Part shown: positions 8,500-17,011 of the stretch, one piece after another
How the letters are laid out: each line of letters starts with the position of its first letter
Numbering within the stretch: position 1 is the first letter of the stretch
Assembly: GCA_965237775.1 (NCBI GenBank)
Contig: OZ250155.1
Coordinates: 4,588,001-4,652,000, forward strand
Length of the DNA: 64,000 nt
Source: CATOSP01 sp965237775
GTDB taxonomy: Bacteria > Chloroflexota > Dehalococcoidia > Lucifugimonadales > UBA3495
Direction of reading: 5' to 3'
Notes under the pieces: generated by a model
What the model was told of the DNA's origin: nothing
The model's input: only the letters and a program-made list of their open reading frames with translations
Databases searched by the model: none
Position numbers and translations under genes: made by a program

Positions 8500-9192
8500 A
8501 ACCAGTTGGGTTAGAGTGAGTGGGATGAGCCAGTAAGAGGTGGGGAGAGTGGGACACGGCGGAGCAATATGGTCCATGGAGTACCATAGCCAGCCGGTTC
8601 TACTGATGGCGCAAGTAGAAACTGTGGGAACAGCTCCTGGCTGAAGTGCAACGGGATGCTGATGGATGGATGGATGGGGTGGGGAGTCCATTACGTGGAT
8701 GGGACCAGCGTTCGGGCCCATCAGCACGCTGCCGGGGAAAGGTGACCACGCGTTAGGCCGCTCCCGGGGAGGGTTTGGCACGAAACGCCATCTGCTAGCC
8801 GAAGGCGGGGGCAGGCCGATGGCCTTGATTCTGACGCCGGGCACCGGCATGAAACCAGCGTCTTCGAGCAAGTGATGCGACAAGGGGCGGTGAAAAGGCC
8901 CGGCGGCGACCGTCGCCGAATCAGGTCCGGCAGGGTCTGCGGAGACAAGGGCTATAGCAGCCGGGAGATACGTTCTTACCCCAGACGGAGGGGGATTCGC
9001 TGCGCCATCTCGCGGAAGAAGAGAAAACACAGCAACCGCCCCTTCGACCGGGTGCTGTACCGCAGTCGCAATCTGGTGGAGCGGACTATCAACCGGCTAA
9101 AGCAATTCCGGAGAATTGCCACCCGTTACGACTAACTGTATGTGAACTACCTGGCAAGGTTGCCCATAGGATTGATCCTGATCTGGCTATAA
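8500..9192 (+). pseudogene. Decayed IS5-family transposase
   Basis: Pieces of one DDE transposase occur in different frames: WGVHYVDGTSVRAHQH near 8680-8735 (first catalytic Asp), then ALGRSRGGFGTKRHLL and LILTPG near 8740-8840, then CGDKGYSS and the catalytic-Glu helix NLVERTINRLKQFRRIATRY up to 9132. An in-frame TAA at 9133 interrupts it; homologous coding sense continues to 9192 (NYLARLPIGLILIWL). At least two frameshifts and a stop make it inactive. Terminal repeats were not recognised. The N-terminal part upstream of 8640 is badly degraded. Confidence 0.8.
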
Positions 9193-9205
9193 TCTGCAAA
9201 CACGC

Positions 9206-10429
9206 CTAGCTAGGAGCGGCCTGGGGCGCAACCGTGTCCGGCAGTTGCGGGGCGCGTGCGCTCAGGAAAGCGAACGCCCCCAGAAGGGTGAGTCCGGAAA
9301 GTATCAGAAAGGCGACGATACCTCTTAGCGTGTAGTAGATCAATCCTGCCAAAGCGCCGGTGAAGCCCGTTAGTCCCGCGAAAAAGCCGAACAGCCCCAG
9401 AATCGTGGCCAAGGAGTTCGTACCGAAATAGTCGGCGAGTATCGCCGCCCTAAGGGGAGAGCGCCCTCCGCGACTCATACCCAACACCACGGCAGACAGA
9501 TATAACGCTGGCTGGCTGCCGACCAAGGCTGCCGCCGCCCATGCCACAACCTGCAACGCGGTGAAGGTGGCCAGGGCAGCTGACTTGGGGACCCGATCGC
9601 CCAACACTCCACCCACCAAAGCGAAGCCCAACGTAGAGGTAGAAAGTACTAACATAAGTGCGGTGTCCGTCAAATCCGGGACGTTTATTGTAGATAAGCC
9701 GTCGCCGCAAGCGATGAGCCAGAAGGAGCGGGTTCGCAGGGCCTGAAACGCCGAGAAGCTGCCCTGACGGGCCGCCGGAGGGCCACCGTCGGGCAGCAGG
9801 CCCATATCCTCCGTCCGGTTGCATAACCGGGTGAAGGCGAGAACGGCGACAACCATGGTGGATCCGCCCAACACCACGGCGGTCAACCGCCAGCCCAAGC
9901 CTACTTGGTCGGGGTTTGGGTCCGCGCTCAGGGCGATGAGGGGCACCAGACACATCGCACCGAGAGGACCGAACATGTGGGCCATCCCTAGGGCAGTGGC
10001 CCGGCGACGAACGAACCAGCGGCTGAGCACCGTCATCAGCAGAATCCCGCCGCTTATCGTCGCTCCCACCGCCAGAAGCGCGGACGCGGCGTAGTACATC
10101 CAGAGGTTCTGTGTCTGACTGAAGAAGAAGAACGCTCCGGACAGGATGACAAGGCCGGCCACTACCATCCTCCGGATGCCTATGACACGGTCGCCGAGAT
10201 AGCCCACGACCGGCCCCAACAGCAGGCCTCCGATGATGAGGATGTACAGGGCCCACGTTAGTTCGCGTCCGACCGTCCAGTTGAAATCCTGCGCCTGGGC
10301 CACGACCCAAATGGGCATAGCTTGAGGAGACCACGGCACGGTGGCCGCCACCATCACCAGGCCGGCCAGGGCAACCAGCCACCAGCCGTAGAACACGCCC
10401 CGCCGGCGGGGCTCTTCCCTATCTCCCAA
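9206..10429 (-). CDS. Major facilitator superfamily transporter, monocarboxylate/oxalate-formate-like
   Basis: 407 residues with twelve hydrophobic segments. The N-terminal RGVFYGWWLVALAG is the signature opening of bacterial MFS carriers related to monocarboxylate and oxalate:formate transporters. The loop between helices 2 and 3 carries GYLGDRVIGIRRM, the MFS motif A variant, and the second half repeats it as GGVLGDRVPKSAAL. It is an inner-membrane carrier with organic anions as the likeliest cargo. The gene is flanked by a dead transposase on one side and the IS630 element on the other, with no enzyme genes beside it to name the substrate. Confidence 0.85.
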   Translation of the reverse strand: MGDREEPRRRGVFYGWWLVALAGLVMVAATVPWSPQAMPIWVVAQAQDFNWTVGRELTWALYILIIGGLLLGPVVGYLGDRVIGIRRMVVAGLVILSGAFFFFSQTQNLWMYYAASALLAVGATISGGILLMTVLSRWFVRRRATALGMAHMFGPLGAMCLVPLIALSADPNPDQVGLGWRLTAVVLGGSTMVVAVLAFTRLCNRTEDMGLLPDGGPPAARQGSFSAFQALRTRSFWLIACGDGLSTINVPDLTDTALMLVLSTSTLGFALVGGVLGDRVPKSAALATFTALQVVAWAAAALVGSQPALYLSAVVLGMSRGGRSPLRAAILADYFGTNSLATILGLFGFFAGLTGFTGALAGLIYYTLRGIVAFLILSGLTLLGAFAFLSARAPQLPDTVAPQAAPS

Positions 10430-10709
10430 TATGTTCGCGGGTCCCGAATCTAGGATGCCGCTCCCGTGCCGCTACTCCGGCGGAAACGATGACTGTCGGA
10501 TAGTCTTTCCCAGGCCATTGCTGATCCGTCGAGCCCACTCTTCCCAGACGCTTCGCCCGCACCTCCAATGGTTCCAACCCAGTCTAACTATGCCTCCTGA
10601 GTGTGCAAACTCGCCCTAAACCAAAGCTAAGGTGAAATGCGCAGAGTCATGGGGTAAATTTGTGGGGAGAACCGAGTTAACTGGTCTTTGAAGATGCGAG
10701 GGGTTGGTG

Positions 10710-11908
10710 ATGGGCGTGAGGGAGATGGAGCGGTTTCTGGAACAATGGCAGATGGATGCCAAGGGCTTGCGCCGCCGGATGATTCTGGCGCCAACGCCCA
10801 GGGAACGGGAGCGGTGGTACGCCATCTTGCTGCTGGCACAGGGCTGGACAGCATCAGGGACGGCGGAGGCGCTGGAACGGGACCCACACACCATAGGACG
10901 GTGGGCCGCCGCCTTCGGCGAGGGAGGGCCTGCAGCCTTGATATTCGAGCAGACCGGTGGTTCCCCCCCGCCCTTGGTGAGACGCAACAGGCGGAGTTGA
11001 AGGCAGCGGTGGAGGAGTTACCGGAGCAGGCGGGCATCGAACTGTCCAACTGGTATTGGAAGGTGGTGCGGCAGTTCGTTTCGGAGCGGTTTGACGTCAG
11101 TTTGAGCCGCAGCAGTTGCCTGAACTATCTGCACCGCTTGGGATTTGCCTTCAAGCGCCCCAAGAAGCATCTGCTCAAGGCGGATGAGGCCAAGCGGGAG
11201 GCTTTCGTAGCGCAGTACGCCGCCCTGTCGGAGGAGGCCATACGGTCCGGGGCCAAGATATTCTTCGCCGACGAGGCCCACTTCCGGGCGGACGCCGAAC
11301 TGCGGGGCAAATGGGTGCTCAGGGGAGAGTCGGCCTTGGTGGACTCCAGCAGCCCACGCTATGGGGAGAAGGCCAGCTACTACTCGGCGGTTTGCCTGGA
11401 GACCGGCGAGGTGGAATGGATGGAACTGGAGGGGAACAGCAACTCCGGAACCTCAGCCGTCTTCCTGGCACAACTGAGGGAGAGGCACTCTGGGCCGCTC
11501 AACGTGATCTGGGACAACGCGCCGGCACACCGTGGCGAGGCGGTGAGGGAGTATCTGCGGACGCCGGGGCTGGCGTTGAGGCTGGTGAATCTGCCGGGCT
11601 ACAGTCCGGACTTCAACGCCGATGAGGCCATCTGGGGCTGGGCCAGAGAGGAGGCGACGGGAAACCTGTGCTTGGGCAGCAAGGTCAAGGTGCAGGAGAG
11701 GGTCGATCACTTCCTCGATGGGCTAGCCAAGCGGAAGGATGAGGTGAAGCGGCGCTGCCGCACCGTCCTGCAATCATGGGCCGAAAGTCTCCCGCGACAC
11801 TCGCAGCCCGATTCCGGGCTCACCCTAATTGCACATCCCACCTTGGCTTTAGCCCGAATCCACCGGTGGACACCGATGGACGGCGTGAGGACAGCGGAAG
11901 GGGGGTGA
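10710..11908 (+). CDS. IS630-family transposase, two frames (probable -1 frameshift), 3' end altered by insertion
   Basis: The first frame (ATG 10710, GAGGGG upstream) encodes the helix-turn-helix part (GWTASGTAEALERDPHTIGRW). The second encodes the DDE domain: FADEAHFRADAE, the VIWDNAPAHRG block with the second Asp, and LPGYSPDFNADEAIWG with the catalytic Glu. The frames join at a run of seven C (10963-10969), where a -1 slip gives the usual TGG-FPPALGETQQAEL-like continuity. The native stop was TAG in the terminal repeat. The IS1380 insertion removed it, so the present frame runs on through about 19 foreign codons to 11908. Confidence 0.85.
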
Positions 11909-13570
11909 GGAAGTTACAGGCGCGATGATCCGGGCTCGAATTTGGGTAGACGGGAGGCTGGCGGCGGTCTGCAGGCGCTTTGGGGGGCGCCGATGGCGGC
12001 TTACAGTGGCTGTGGTGAGGGGGATGGCGGGATAGGACACGGCAAGAGGCGCTCGCGGACCGGACTGGCGCGAGTTGGCGGGGCGTTCGGTTGGCCGGAT
12101 GGCGGGTCAGTAGCGGACAGGAGCAATCAGGCTGGGAGTGGAATGGCTCGCAGTCGGGCCAGGGCGCGACTGAACTGGGTTTCCCATGGCCAGCGCTGGG
12201 GAAGATGCAGGGTGATCCGGCGTGCCGAGCGGGTGATCCGTCCGGCCAAGGCAAAGACCCGTCGTCTGAGGGTCTTGGTGGTCACGATCTGCTGACCCAG
12301 GCCGATGCGGGCTGTCCAGCGGGCCAGGTTGTGGGCCATCACCTGTACCGCCAGCCAGGCGCCGTTGGCAGCGAAGCGGCCCGAGGGGAGATGGTTCAGC
12401 CCCACGCCGTACTTGAGGTCGCGTATCGCATTCTCGATCTCGGCGTGGCGGCGGTGGTCAGCCTCCAGTTCCAGGGTCTCTCCGTCCCGGTCGGTGATGA
12501 AGCCGTGATAGCTGTAGGTGGCGAAGAGAGCCAGTTGGGAACCGGGCGCCGGCTTCACCCGCCGGACGATGAGCCGCACCGGCGCGGCGTCGGGCTCACT
12601 CTGGAAGGGGGTGTAGGTGGTCTCGGCCACATCGGCGCCGTCCATCCAGTAGGGAATCGGCGTCCAGTCCTCTTCGGGTATCGCCTCGATGAGATTCCGC
12701 AGGCGGGTGCGCTGGCGGATGGTGATGGAGAAGCGGACATCCATCCGGCGGCAGACGGCGACCACGGCGTGGGTATAGAAGCCGCTGTCGGCCCGCACCG
12801 TGAGTTGGCCCCTGGCTCCGCCGTAGCGCACCCGCCCCACCGTTTCACGCAGGAAGTGGGCGGCGCCGCGGGCGGTGTAGGCCCGGCCCTCGCGCAGGCG
12901 GGCCATCAGCACGTCGCCGGTTCCGGCGGCGACGGCCAGCAGCGGGTGATAGCCCCGCGCACCGGTGTAGCCGTGGTGGCGAGCTCCTTCCTTGGCCAGT
13001 CCGTAGGTCTCGCAGATGGTGGAGTCCAGGTCGATGGTCAGGGGCCCGTCGCCGGGTCCGGCCCCAGCCTCCCAGGCCCGGGCCAGCAACTGGCGGCTCA
13101 CCCGGTCCAGTTGGCGGACGTGGCCCCACCGGAAACTGCGCAGGAAGGTGCCCAAGGTGGAGGGCGCCTTGACTACACTGCCCAGGGTGCAGGCTGTCCT
13201 GCCGGTGCGCAACACATCGGCATCGTCGATGCAGTCGCCGCCCGCCAGCGCGGAAGCCACCAGCGTCATGATCTTGTCGCCGGTGTTGGCTCGGCCTGGG
13301 GCCCAGCCCAGGTCCAAGTGCCGGTCAACCAGTTGGGGCAGGCCCAGGTGCAAGGCCAACGTGGCGGGAAGGATCAGCCCGGCATTGTTGACCAGGCGGT
13401 GGTCGTCGAAGGCGATGTGGATGCCGTCGGGGTGGTTGCGTGGTAGCATCTATTGGGTGCTCCTTGTTTCTGGTTGGTTTTCTGTCTCGAAAACCATTAT
13501 CCCAGATGCACAGGAGCACTTTCTTACCCATTCAACCCGCCGCGACACTCACCTTTTCGGTGGATTCGGG
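11853..13570 (-). mobile_element. IS1380-family insertion sequence, complete, 1718 bp
   Basis: Terminal inverted repeats CCCGAATCCACCG (11853-11865) and CGGTGGATTCGGG (13558-13570) bound the element. TTTAG duplications flank them. The single transposase gene fills the element on the minus strand. Ends, duplication and ORF are all intact, so this is the youngest event in the nest. Confidence 0.92.
12127..13449 (-). CDS. IS1380-family transposase
   Basis: 440 residues, full length for the DDE_Tnp_1-type IS1380 family. Recognisable blocks include LTIDLDSTICETYG (first catalytic Asp), GYHPLLAVAAGTGDVL, VRADSGFY (second Asp), the YSYHGFITDRDGE strand, and the C-terminal HAEIENAIRDLKYGVGLNHLPSGRFAANGAW-like region carrying the catalytic Glu. 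ATG start at 13449. The frame is uninterrupted, so it is probably functional. A long open frame on the opposite strand is a GC-rich shadow of this gene. Confidence 0.95.
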   Translation of the reverse strand: MLPRNHPDGIHIAFDDHRLVNNAGLILPATLALHLGLPQLVDRHLDLGWAPGRANTGDKIMTLVASALAGGDCIDDADVLRTGRTACTLGSVVKAPSTLGTFLRSFRWGHVRQLDRVSRQLLARAWEAGAGPGDGPLTIDLDSTICETYGLAKEGARHHGYTGARGYHPLLAVAAGTGDVLMARLREGRAYTARGAAHFLRETVGRVRYGGARGQLTVRADSGFYTHAVVAVCRRMDVRFSITIRQRTRLRNLIEAIPEEDWTPIPYWMDGADVAETTYTPFQSEPDAAPVRLIVRRVKPAPGSQLALFATYSYHGFITDRDGETLELEADHRRHAEIENAIRDLKYGVGLNHLPSGRFAANGAWLAVQVMAHNLARWTARIGLGQQIVTTKTLRRRVFALAGRITRSARRITLHLPQRWPWETQFSRALARLRAIPLPA

Positions 13571-13616
13571 TTTAGTTTAGTATGCTTGTGCGAATGCACT
13601 TGTCAGCGGAGAGCCT

Positions 13617-14018
13617 CTATCCTCGGATTTCCAGTCCATCACTCGGAAACCGCTGGTCAAACGAGTAGATTACTTCAATCCCGGCCGTGCGAGCCTCCGC
13701 CCAAATCATTGCATCCGCCACGTTGACCCTTCCAGAGTCGCGGCACATCCGAAGTCCTTGAATTAAGAACTCTTTATCGACACCGCGTGGCATGATATTT
13801 TCCTTCAACAAGAAGTCGATCAGTTGGTCAATCAACCGGCCTCTCGGAATCCCGTACAACCTGTTCAGCACAAAATAGACCTCTGCCAGAGACACGGTGG
13901 TGATACAAAGCCTACTGGTTTGATCGATTATCTCAGCGGCCCGGTCGGCCTGGTCTGGTGGGTCTCCAATGAGGTAGCGAACCAGAACATTAGAATCAAG
14001 GAACGCCAGCTCGCTCAT
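13617..14018 (-). CDS. vapC: VapC-type PIN-domain toxin ribonuclease
   Basis: 133 residues, one PIN domain. The acidic metal-binding set is present: D8 in FLDSN, E46 in SLAEVYF, D102 in VADAMIW and D121 in SFDQRF. Such toxins cleave tRNA, rRNA or mRNA and are held inactive by the cognate antitoxin. The gene overlaps the upstream antitoxin by 4 bp (14015-14018), a standard vapBC translational coupling. The 3' end lies about 40 bases from the outer end of the IS630 nest, so the insertions narrowly missed it. Confidence 0.92.
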   Translation of the reverse strand: MSELAFLDSNVLVRYLIGDPPDQADRAAEIIDQTSRLCITTVSLAEVYFVLNRLYGIPRGRLIDQLIDFLLKENIMPRGVDKEFLIQGLRMCRDSGRVNVADAMIWAEARTAGIEVIYSFDQRFPSDGLEIRG

Positions 14019-14287
14019 GCCCTACTCTTATCTTCGCGCTCCTTGGCCGCCCGAGTCCACGCGCGTTCTCTGATTTCCTCCCAATCCAGTCCCTCCGCTA
14101 GCGAAGGGTCGATAAATCGCTGTAAACTTCCCTTCAATGAGCGATTGTGCTCCGGTTGGATGAAGTATATTTCCACATGGCCGTCCACTAGACGCTGACT
14201 AACGCGCCAGCCAGGTTCTATGCCGAGTTGATCGCGAATTTTTTTTGATATCACAATCTGGCCCTTCGAACCAATAATGCCCGCCAT
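14015..14287 (-). CDS. vapB: AbrB/SpoVT-type antitoxin (VapB)
   Basis: About 90 residues. The N-terminal swapped-hairpin DNA-binding domain is clear (GSKGQIVISKKIRDQLGIEPGW). The C-terminal tail (ERAWTRAAKEREDKSRA) is basic and helical, as in toxin-wrapping antitoxin tails. The ATG at 14287 is preferred to 14299 because GGAG lies six bases before it. It should bind VapC and repress its own promoter, where an inverted repeat straddles the -10 box. Confidence 0.88.
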   Translation of the reverse strand: MAGIIGSKGQIVISKKIRDQLGIEPGWRVSQRLVDGHVEIYFIQPEHNRSLKGSLQRFIDPSLAEGLDWEEIRERAWTRAAKEREDKSRA

Positions 14288-14304
14288 TTCACACTCCATC
14301 GAAT

Positions 14305-14331
14305 TAGTATTATTTAATCCATACTATTATA
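14305..14331 (-). promoter_or_regulatory. Probable vapBC promoter and autoregulatory operator
   Basis: The minus strand holds a perfect -10 box TATAAT (14331-14326) in an AT-rich stretch. The inverted repeat TAGTAT / ATACTA (14305-14310 and 14321-14326) lies at and just downstream of it, the expected place for an AbrB-type repressor. No strong -35 box is visible. Confidence 0.55.
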
Positions 14332-14381
14332 CTTCATACACCTGAACTGGCAATTTCACCCAACCAAGAGGCCACCGCCGC

Positions 14382-15452
14382 ATGTGGGAAGCTAACGAAA
14401 GTAACCTGGAATCAATCGCCATCGGCGCCGGGATCCTTGGGACCGGCGGAGGCGGCAACCCTTACATCGGGCAGTTGAGGGCGCGTCAGGCCATAAGAGA
14501 GCATGGCCCAGTGACCGTTCTTGCCCCCGAAGAGTTGCCGGATGACGCCCGCGTGATTTGCGTCGGCGGCATTGGCGCCCCTACGGTGGGCATCGAAAAG
14601 GTCCGCGACCTCCAGGCATATTATGCGTTGCGAGCCATCGAGGATTTCACCGGCATTACCGCGACGGCCCTGATCTCCAACGAGATCGGCGGCAGCAACT
14701 CGGTCGAACCCCTCATCCCGGCCGCAATTGCCGGGCTGCCGGTGGTGGACGCCGACGGCATGGGCCGCGCCTTCCCCGAGTTCCAGATGAAGACCTTCTT
14801 TGTCTACGGCGTACCATATTGCCCCATGGCCATCGCCGACGAGAAGGGCAACAAAGTCGTCATCCCGGAAACTATTAGCGCCAAATGGGCCGAACGGCTC
14901 GCCCGGGCGATGACGGTGCAGATGGGCTGCGTCGCCTGCTACGCCGTAGCCCCGATGACCACCGAGCAGGTGCGACGCACCGCGGTCCTCCACACTCTTT
15001 CGTTGGCGCGGGACCTAGGAGACGCCGTCAAGACGGCCCAGACCCGGAACGAAGACCCCTTGGAGGCAATCCTCTCCACATGCCCGGGCAAGGTCCTATT
15101 TGGCGGGAAAGTCGTGGACCTGGACCGACGCACAACCGCCGGGTTCGCCAGGGGCAGCGTGTCCCTAGACGGCCTGGCCGGTTTCCAGGGAGAACGGATG
15201 GTCATCGAGTTCCAGAACGAGAACTTGATTGCCCGCAGAGAAGGTCAGAAGGTGTGCATCGTGCCCGACCTGATCTGCGTCGTGGACACGGAGACCGGGA
15301 ATCCCGTGACCACCGAGCTATTGCGGTACGGGCTCAGGGTGACGGTGTTGGGATTCCCCGCGCCCGGACATTGGACCACTCCGGAAGGGCTGGCCGTCGC
15401 TGGGCCCCGGGCGTTCGGCTACGATGAAGACTACACCCCATTGGTGTTGTGA
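14382..15452 (+). CDS. DUF917 family protein
   Basis: 356 residues, full length for DUF917, a family that includes S-methyl thiohydantoin desulfurase and is usually linked with hydantoinase/oxoprolinase-type ATPases. Recognisable are the N-terminal GAGILGTGGGGNPYIG, ALISNEIGGSN, VVDADGMGRAFPE, MGCVACYAVAPM and the C-terminal VLGFPAPGHWTTPEG. It is soluble and cytoplasmic. The next gene starts 13 bases after its stop, so the two form an operon and probably a two-subunit enzyme acting on a cyclic amide or thiohydantoin. The actual substrate is unknown. Confidence 0.9.
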   Translation: MWEANESNLESIAIGAGILGTGGGGNPYIGQLRARQAIREHGPVTVLAPEELPDDARVICVGGIGAPTVGIEKVRDLQAYYALRAIEDFTGITATALISNEIGGSNSVEPLIPAAIAGLPVVDADGMGRAFPEFQMKTFFVYGVPYCPMAIADEKGNKVVIPETISAKWAERLARAMTVQMGCVACYAVAPMTTEQVRRTAVLHTLSLARDLGDAVKTAQTRNEDPLEAILSTCPGKVLFGGKVVDLDRRTTAGFARGSVSLDGLAGFQGERMVIEFQNENLIARREGQKVCIVPDLICVVDTETGNPVTTELLRYGLRVTVLGFPAPGHWTTPEGLAVAGPRAFGYDEDYTPLVL

Positions 15453-15465
15453 CGAGGCGAAATAC

Positions 15466-17004
15466 GTGAGGATCGGAATCGACGTCGGTGGGACCAACAC
15501 CGACGCGGCCTTGATGGACGGCAGGGAACTGGTGGGCCGGGCGAAGGTGCCCACTACCCAGGATGTGACTACCGGTATCCTCTCCGCTCTGAGGGACGTG
15601 CTTGCCCAACACAGCGCGAACACAGACGTCAGCGCCGTCATGCTCGGCACAACCCATTTCACGAACGCCCTGCTGGAGCAGCGGGGGCTCGCCCCAACCG
15701 CGGTGGTGCGCCTGGCTCTGCCCGCAACCAGTCTACTTCCGCCCTTGGTGGACTGGCCGGTGTCCTTGAAGGACGCCATTGGCGGCTCGGCGCACATGGT
15801 CCACGGCGGCCACGAATTTGACGGACGGGAGATCTCCGGACTCGATCCTTCCGAGTTGCGAGAGTTTGCGCGAGGTCTGGAACAGGCAGGGGTCAGGGCG
15901 GTCGCGGTGTCCGGCGTATTCTCCCCTGTGAACACAAGCCATGAATCAGACGCCGCCGCAATCATCCGCCAAGAAGCCCCGAATATCCGGGTAACCATGT
16001 CCCACGAGAACGGACGCATCGGTCTGCTGGAAAGAGAGAACGCCGCGACTCTCAACGCCTGTTTGGGTGAATTGGCAGCCCGGACCATCCTCGGCATCGA
16101 GACCGCCTTGGAAGAACTGGACCTCCAAGTCCCTCTGTACCTGAGCCAAAACGACGGCACCCTGATGGACGCATCATTCGCCGCACGGTTCCCGGTGCTT
16201 ACCATCGCCTCCGGACCCACCAACAGCATGAGGGGAGCGGCGTTCCTGTCCGGAGAGGGCGACGCCATTGTCGTGGACGTCGGCGGCACGTCATCGGACG
16301 TGGGCGCGCTGGTCAGGGGATTCCCCAGGGAGGCCGGCGCCGCCGTTTCCATCGCCGGGGTCCGAACCAACTTCAGAATGCCAGACGTGCTTTCCATCGC
16401 CCTTGGCGGAGGCAGCCTGGTCCAGCAGGAACCGTTGCGGATAGGCCCCGAAAGTGTTGGCTACCGGCTGCAGGATGAGGCCTTGGTCTTCGGGGGGAAC
16501 ACCCTCACCACAACGGATATCGCCGTTGCCGGAGGGAGGGCGGCCATCGGCAGGGCCGAGGCAGTTAAGAGCCTGCCGCAGGCCCTGGTCCAATCCGTTT
16601 TGGGGGAAATTCAGGAACGAATTGAGACAGCCGTGGACCAGGTAAAGTTAAGCTCAGCTCCGGTGACCATCGTCCTGGTCGGAGGTGGCAGCATTCTCGT
16701 CCCGAACGACCTGGCGGGAGCGTCTAACGTGGTGCGCCCACCCAATTCAGACGTAGCCAATGCCATCGGCGCGGCCATAGCCCAGGTCAGCGGACAGGTG
16801 GAGCGAGTCTACTCCCTGGAGGAGACAGGCAGGGAGGAGGCCCTGTCCTCAGCCCGTGCCGAGGCGGTGTCCAGAGCGGTTGCCGCTGGGGCGGACCCCG
16901 CCACGGTGGAGATAGTGGAACTCGACGAGATTCCCCTAACTTACCTCCCCAGCAACGCGACCCTGGTGCGAGTGAAGGCCGCCGGTGACCTGGCAGGGGG
17001 GTAG
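15466..17004 (+). CDS. HyuA-type hydantoinase/oxoprolinase ATPase subunit
   Basis: 512 residues from GTG 15466, which has GAGG at a good distance; an in-frame ATG at 15424 would overlap the previous gene and has no ribosome site. The actin-like ATPase fold shows phosphate-binding loops RIGIDVGGTNTDAAL at the N-terminus and VDVGGTSSDVGAL near residue 275. ATP-driven ring opening of hydantoin or 5-oxoproline-like substrates is the known role of the family. The long C-terminal domain of full-size HyuA (about 690 residues) is missing, as is usual for versions paired with DUF917. Confidence 0.9.
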   Translation: MRIGIDVGGTNTDAALMDGRELVGRAKVPTTQDVTTGILSALRDVLAQHSANTDVSAVMLGTTHFTNALLEQRGLAPTAVVRLALPATSLLPPLVDWPVSLKDAIGGSAHMVHGGHEFDGREISGLDPSELREFARGLEQAGVRAVAVSGVFSPVNTSHESDAAAIIRQEAPNIRVTMSHENGRIGLLERENAATLNACLGELAARTILGIETALEELDLQVPLYLSQNDGTLMDASFAARFPVLTIASGPTNSMRGAAFLSGEGDAIVVDVGGTSSDVGALVRGFPREAGAAVSIAGVRTNFRMPDVLSIALGGGSLVQQEPLRIGPESVGYRLQDEALVFGGNTLTTTDIAVAGGRAAIGRAEAVKSLPQALVQSVLGEIQERIETAVDQVKLSSAPVTIVLVGGGSILVPNDLAGASNVVRPPNSDVANAIGAAIAQVSGQVERVYSLEETGREEALSSARAEAVSRAVAAGADPATVEIVELDEIPLTYLPSNATLVRVKAAGDLAGG

Positions 17005-17011
17005 CCTATAG

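Larger units (their letters stand above)
11848..13575. repeat. TTTAG target-site duplications flanking the IS1380 element
   Basis: TTTAG occurs immediately outside both ends of the element (11848-11852 and 13571-13575). A 5-bp duplication is within the range known for IS1380-family transposition. It proves that the element moved into the end of the IS630 copy. Confidence 0.88.
10617..13579 (+). mobile_element. IS630-family element interrupted in its right end by an IS1380 element
   Basis: The left terminal repeat is at 10617-10643 (TAAACCAAAGCTAAGGTG onward). Its partner is split. The inner part is at 11830-11852 and the outermost TTTAG-TTTA part lies beyond the IS1380 element at 13571-13579. 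When the IS1380 copy and one TTTAG repeat are removed, the right repeat aligns with the left over about 28 bases with five mismatches, and each end carries the TA dinucleotide expected for IS630-family insertion. Without the passenger the element is about 1.24 kb, usual for the family. Confidence 0.8.

Noticed and set aside
12091..13446. 451-codon open frame on the plus strand
   Set aside because: It is antisense to the intact IS1380 transposase, lacks any family feature and arises from GC-rich codon use.
1..14350. Prophage or integrative conjugative element
   Set aside because: No integrase, relaxase, terminase, capsid or conjugation gene is present; only IS elements and an intron.
15318..16397. 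359-codon open frame on the minus strand
   Set aside because: It lies opposite the HyuA-type gene, whose motifs are clear; low-complexity Ser/Arg-rich product.
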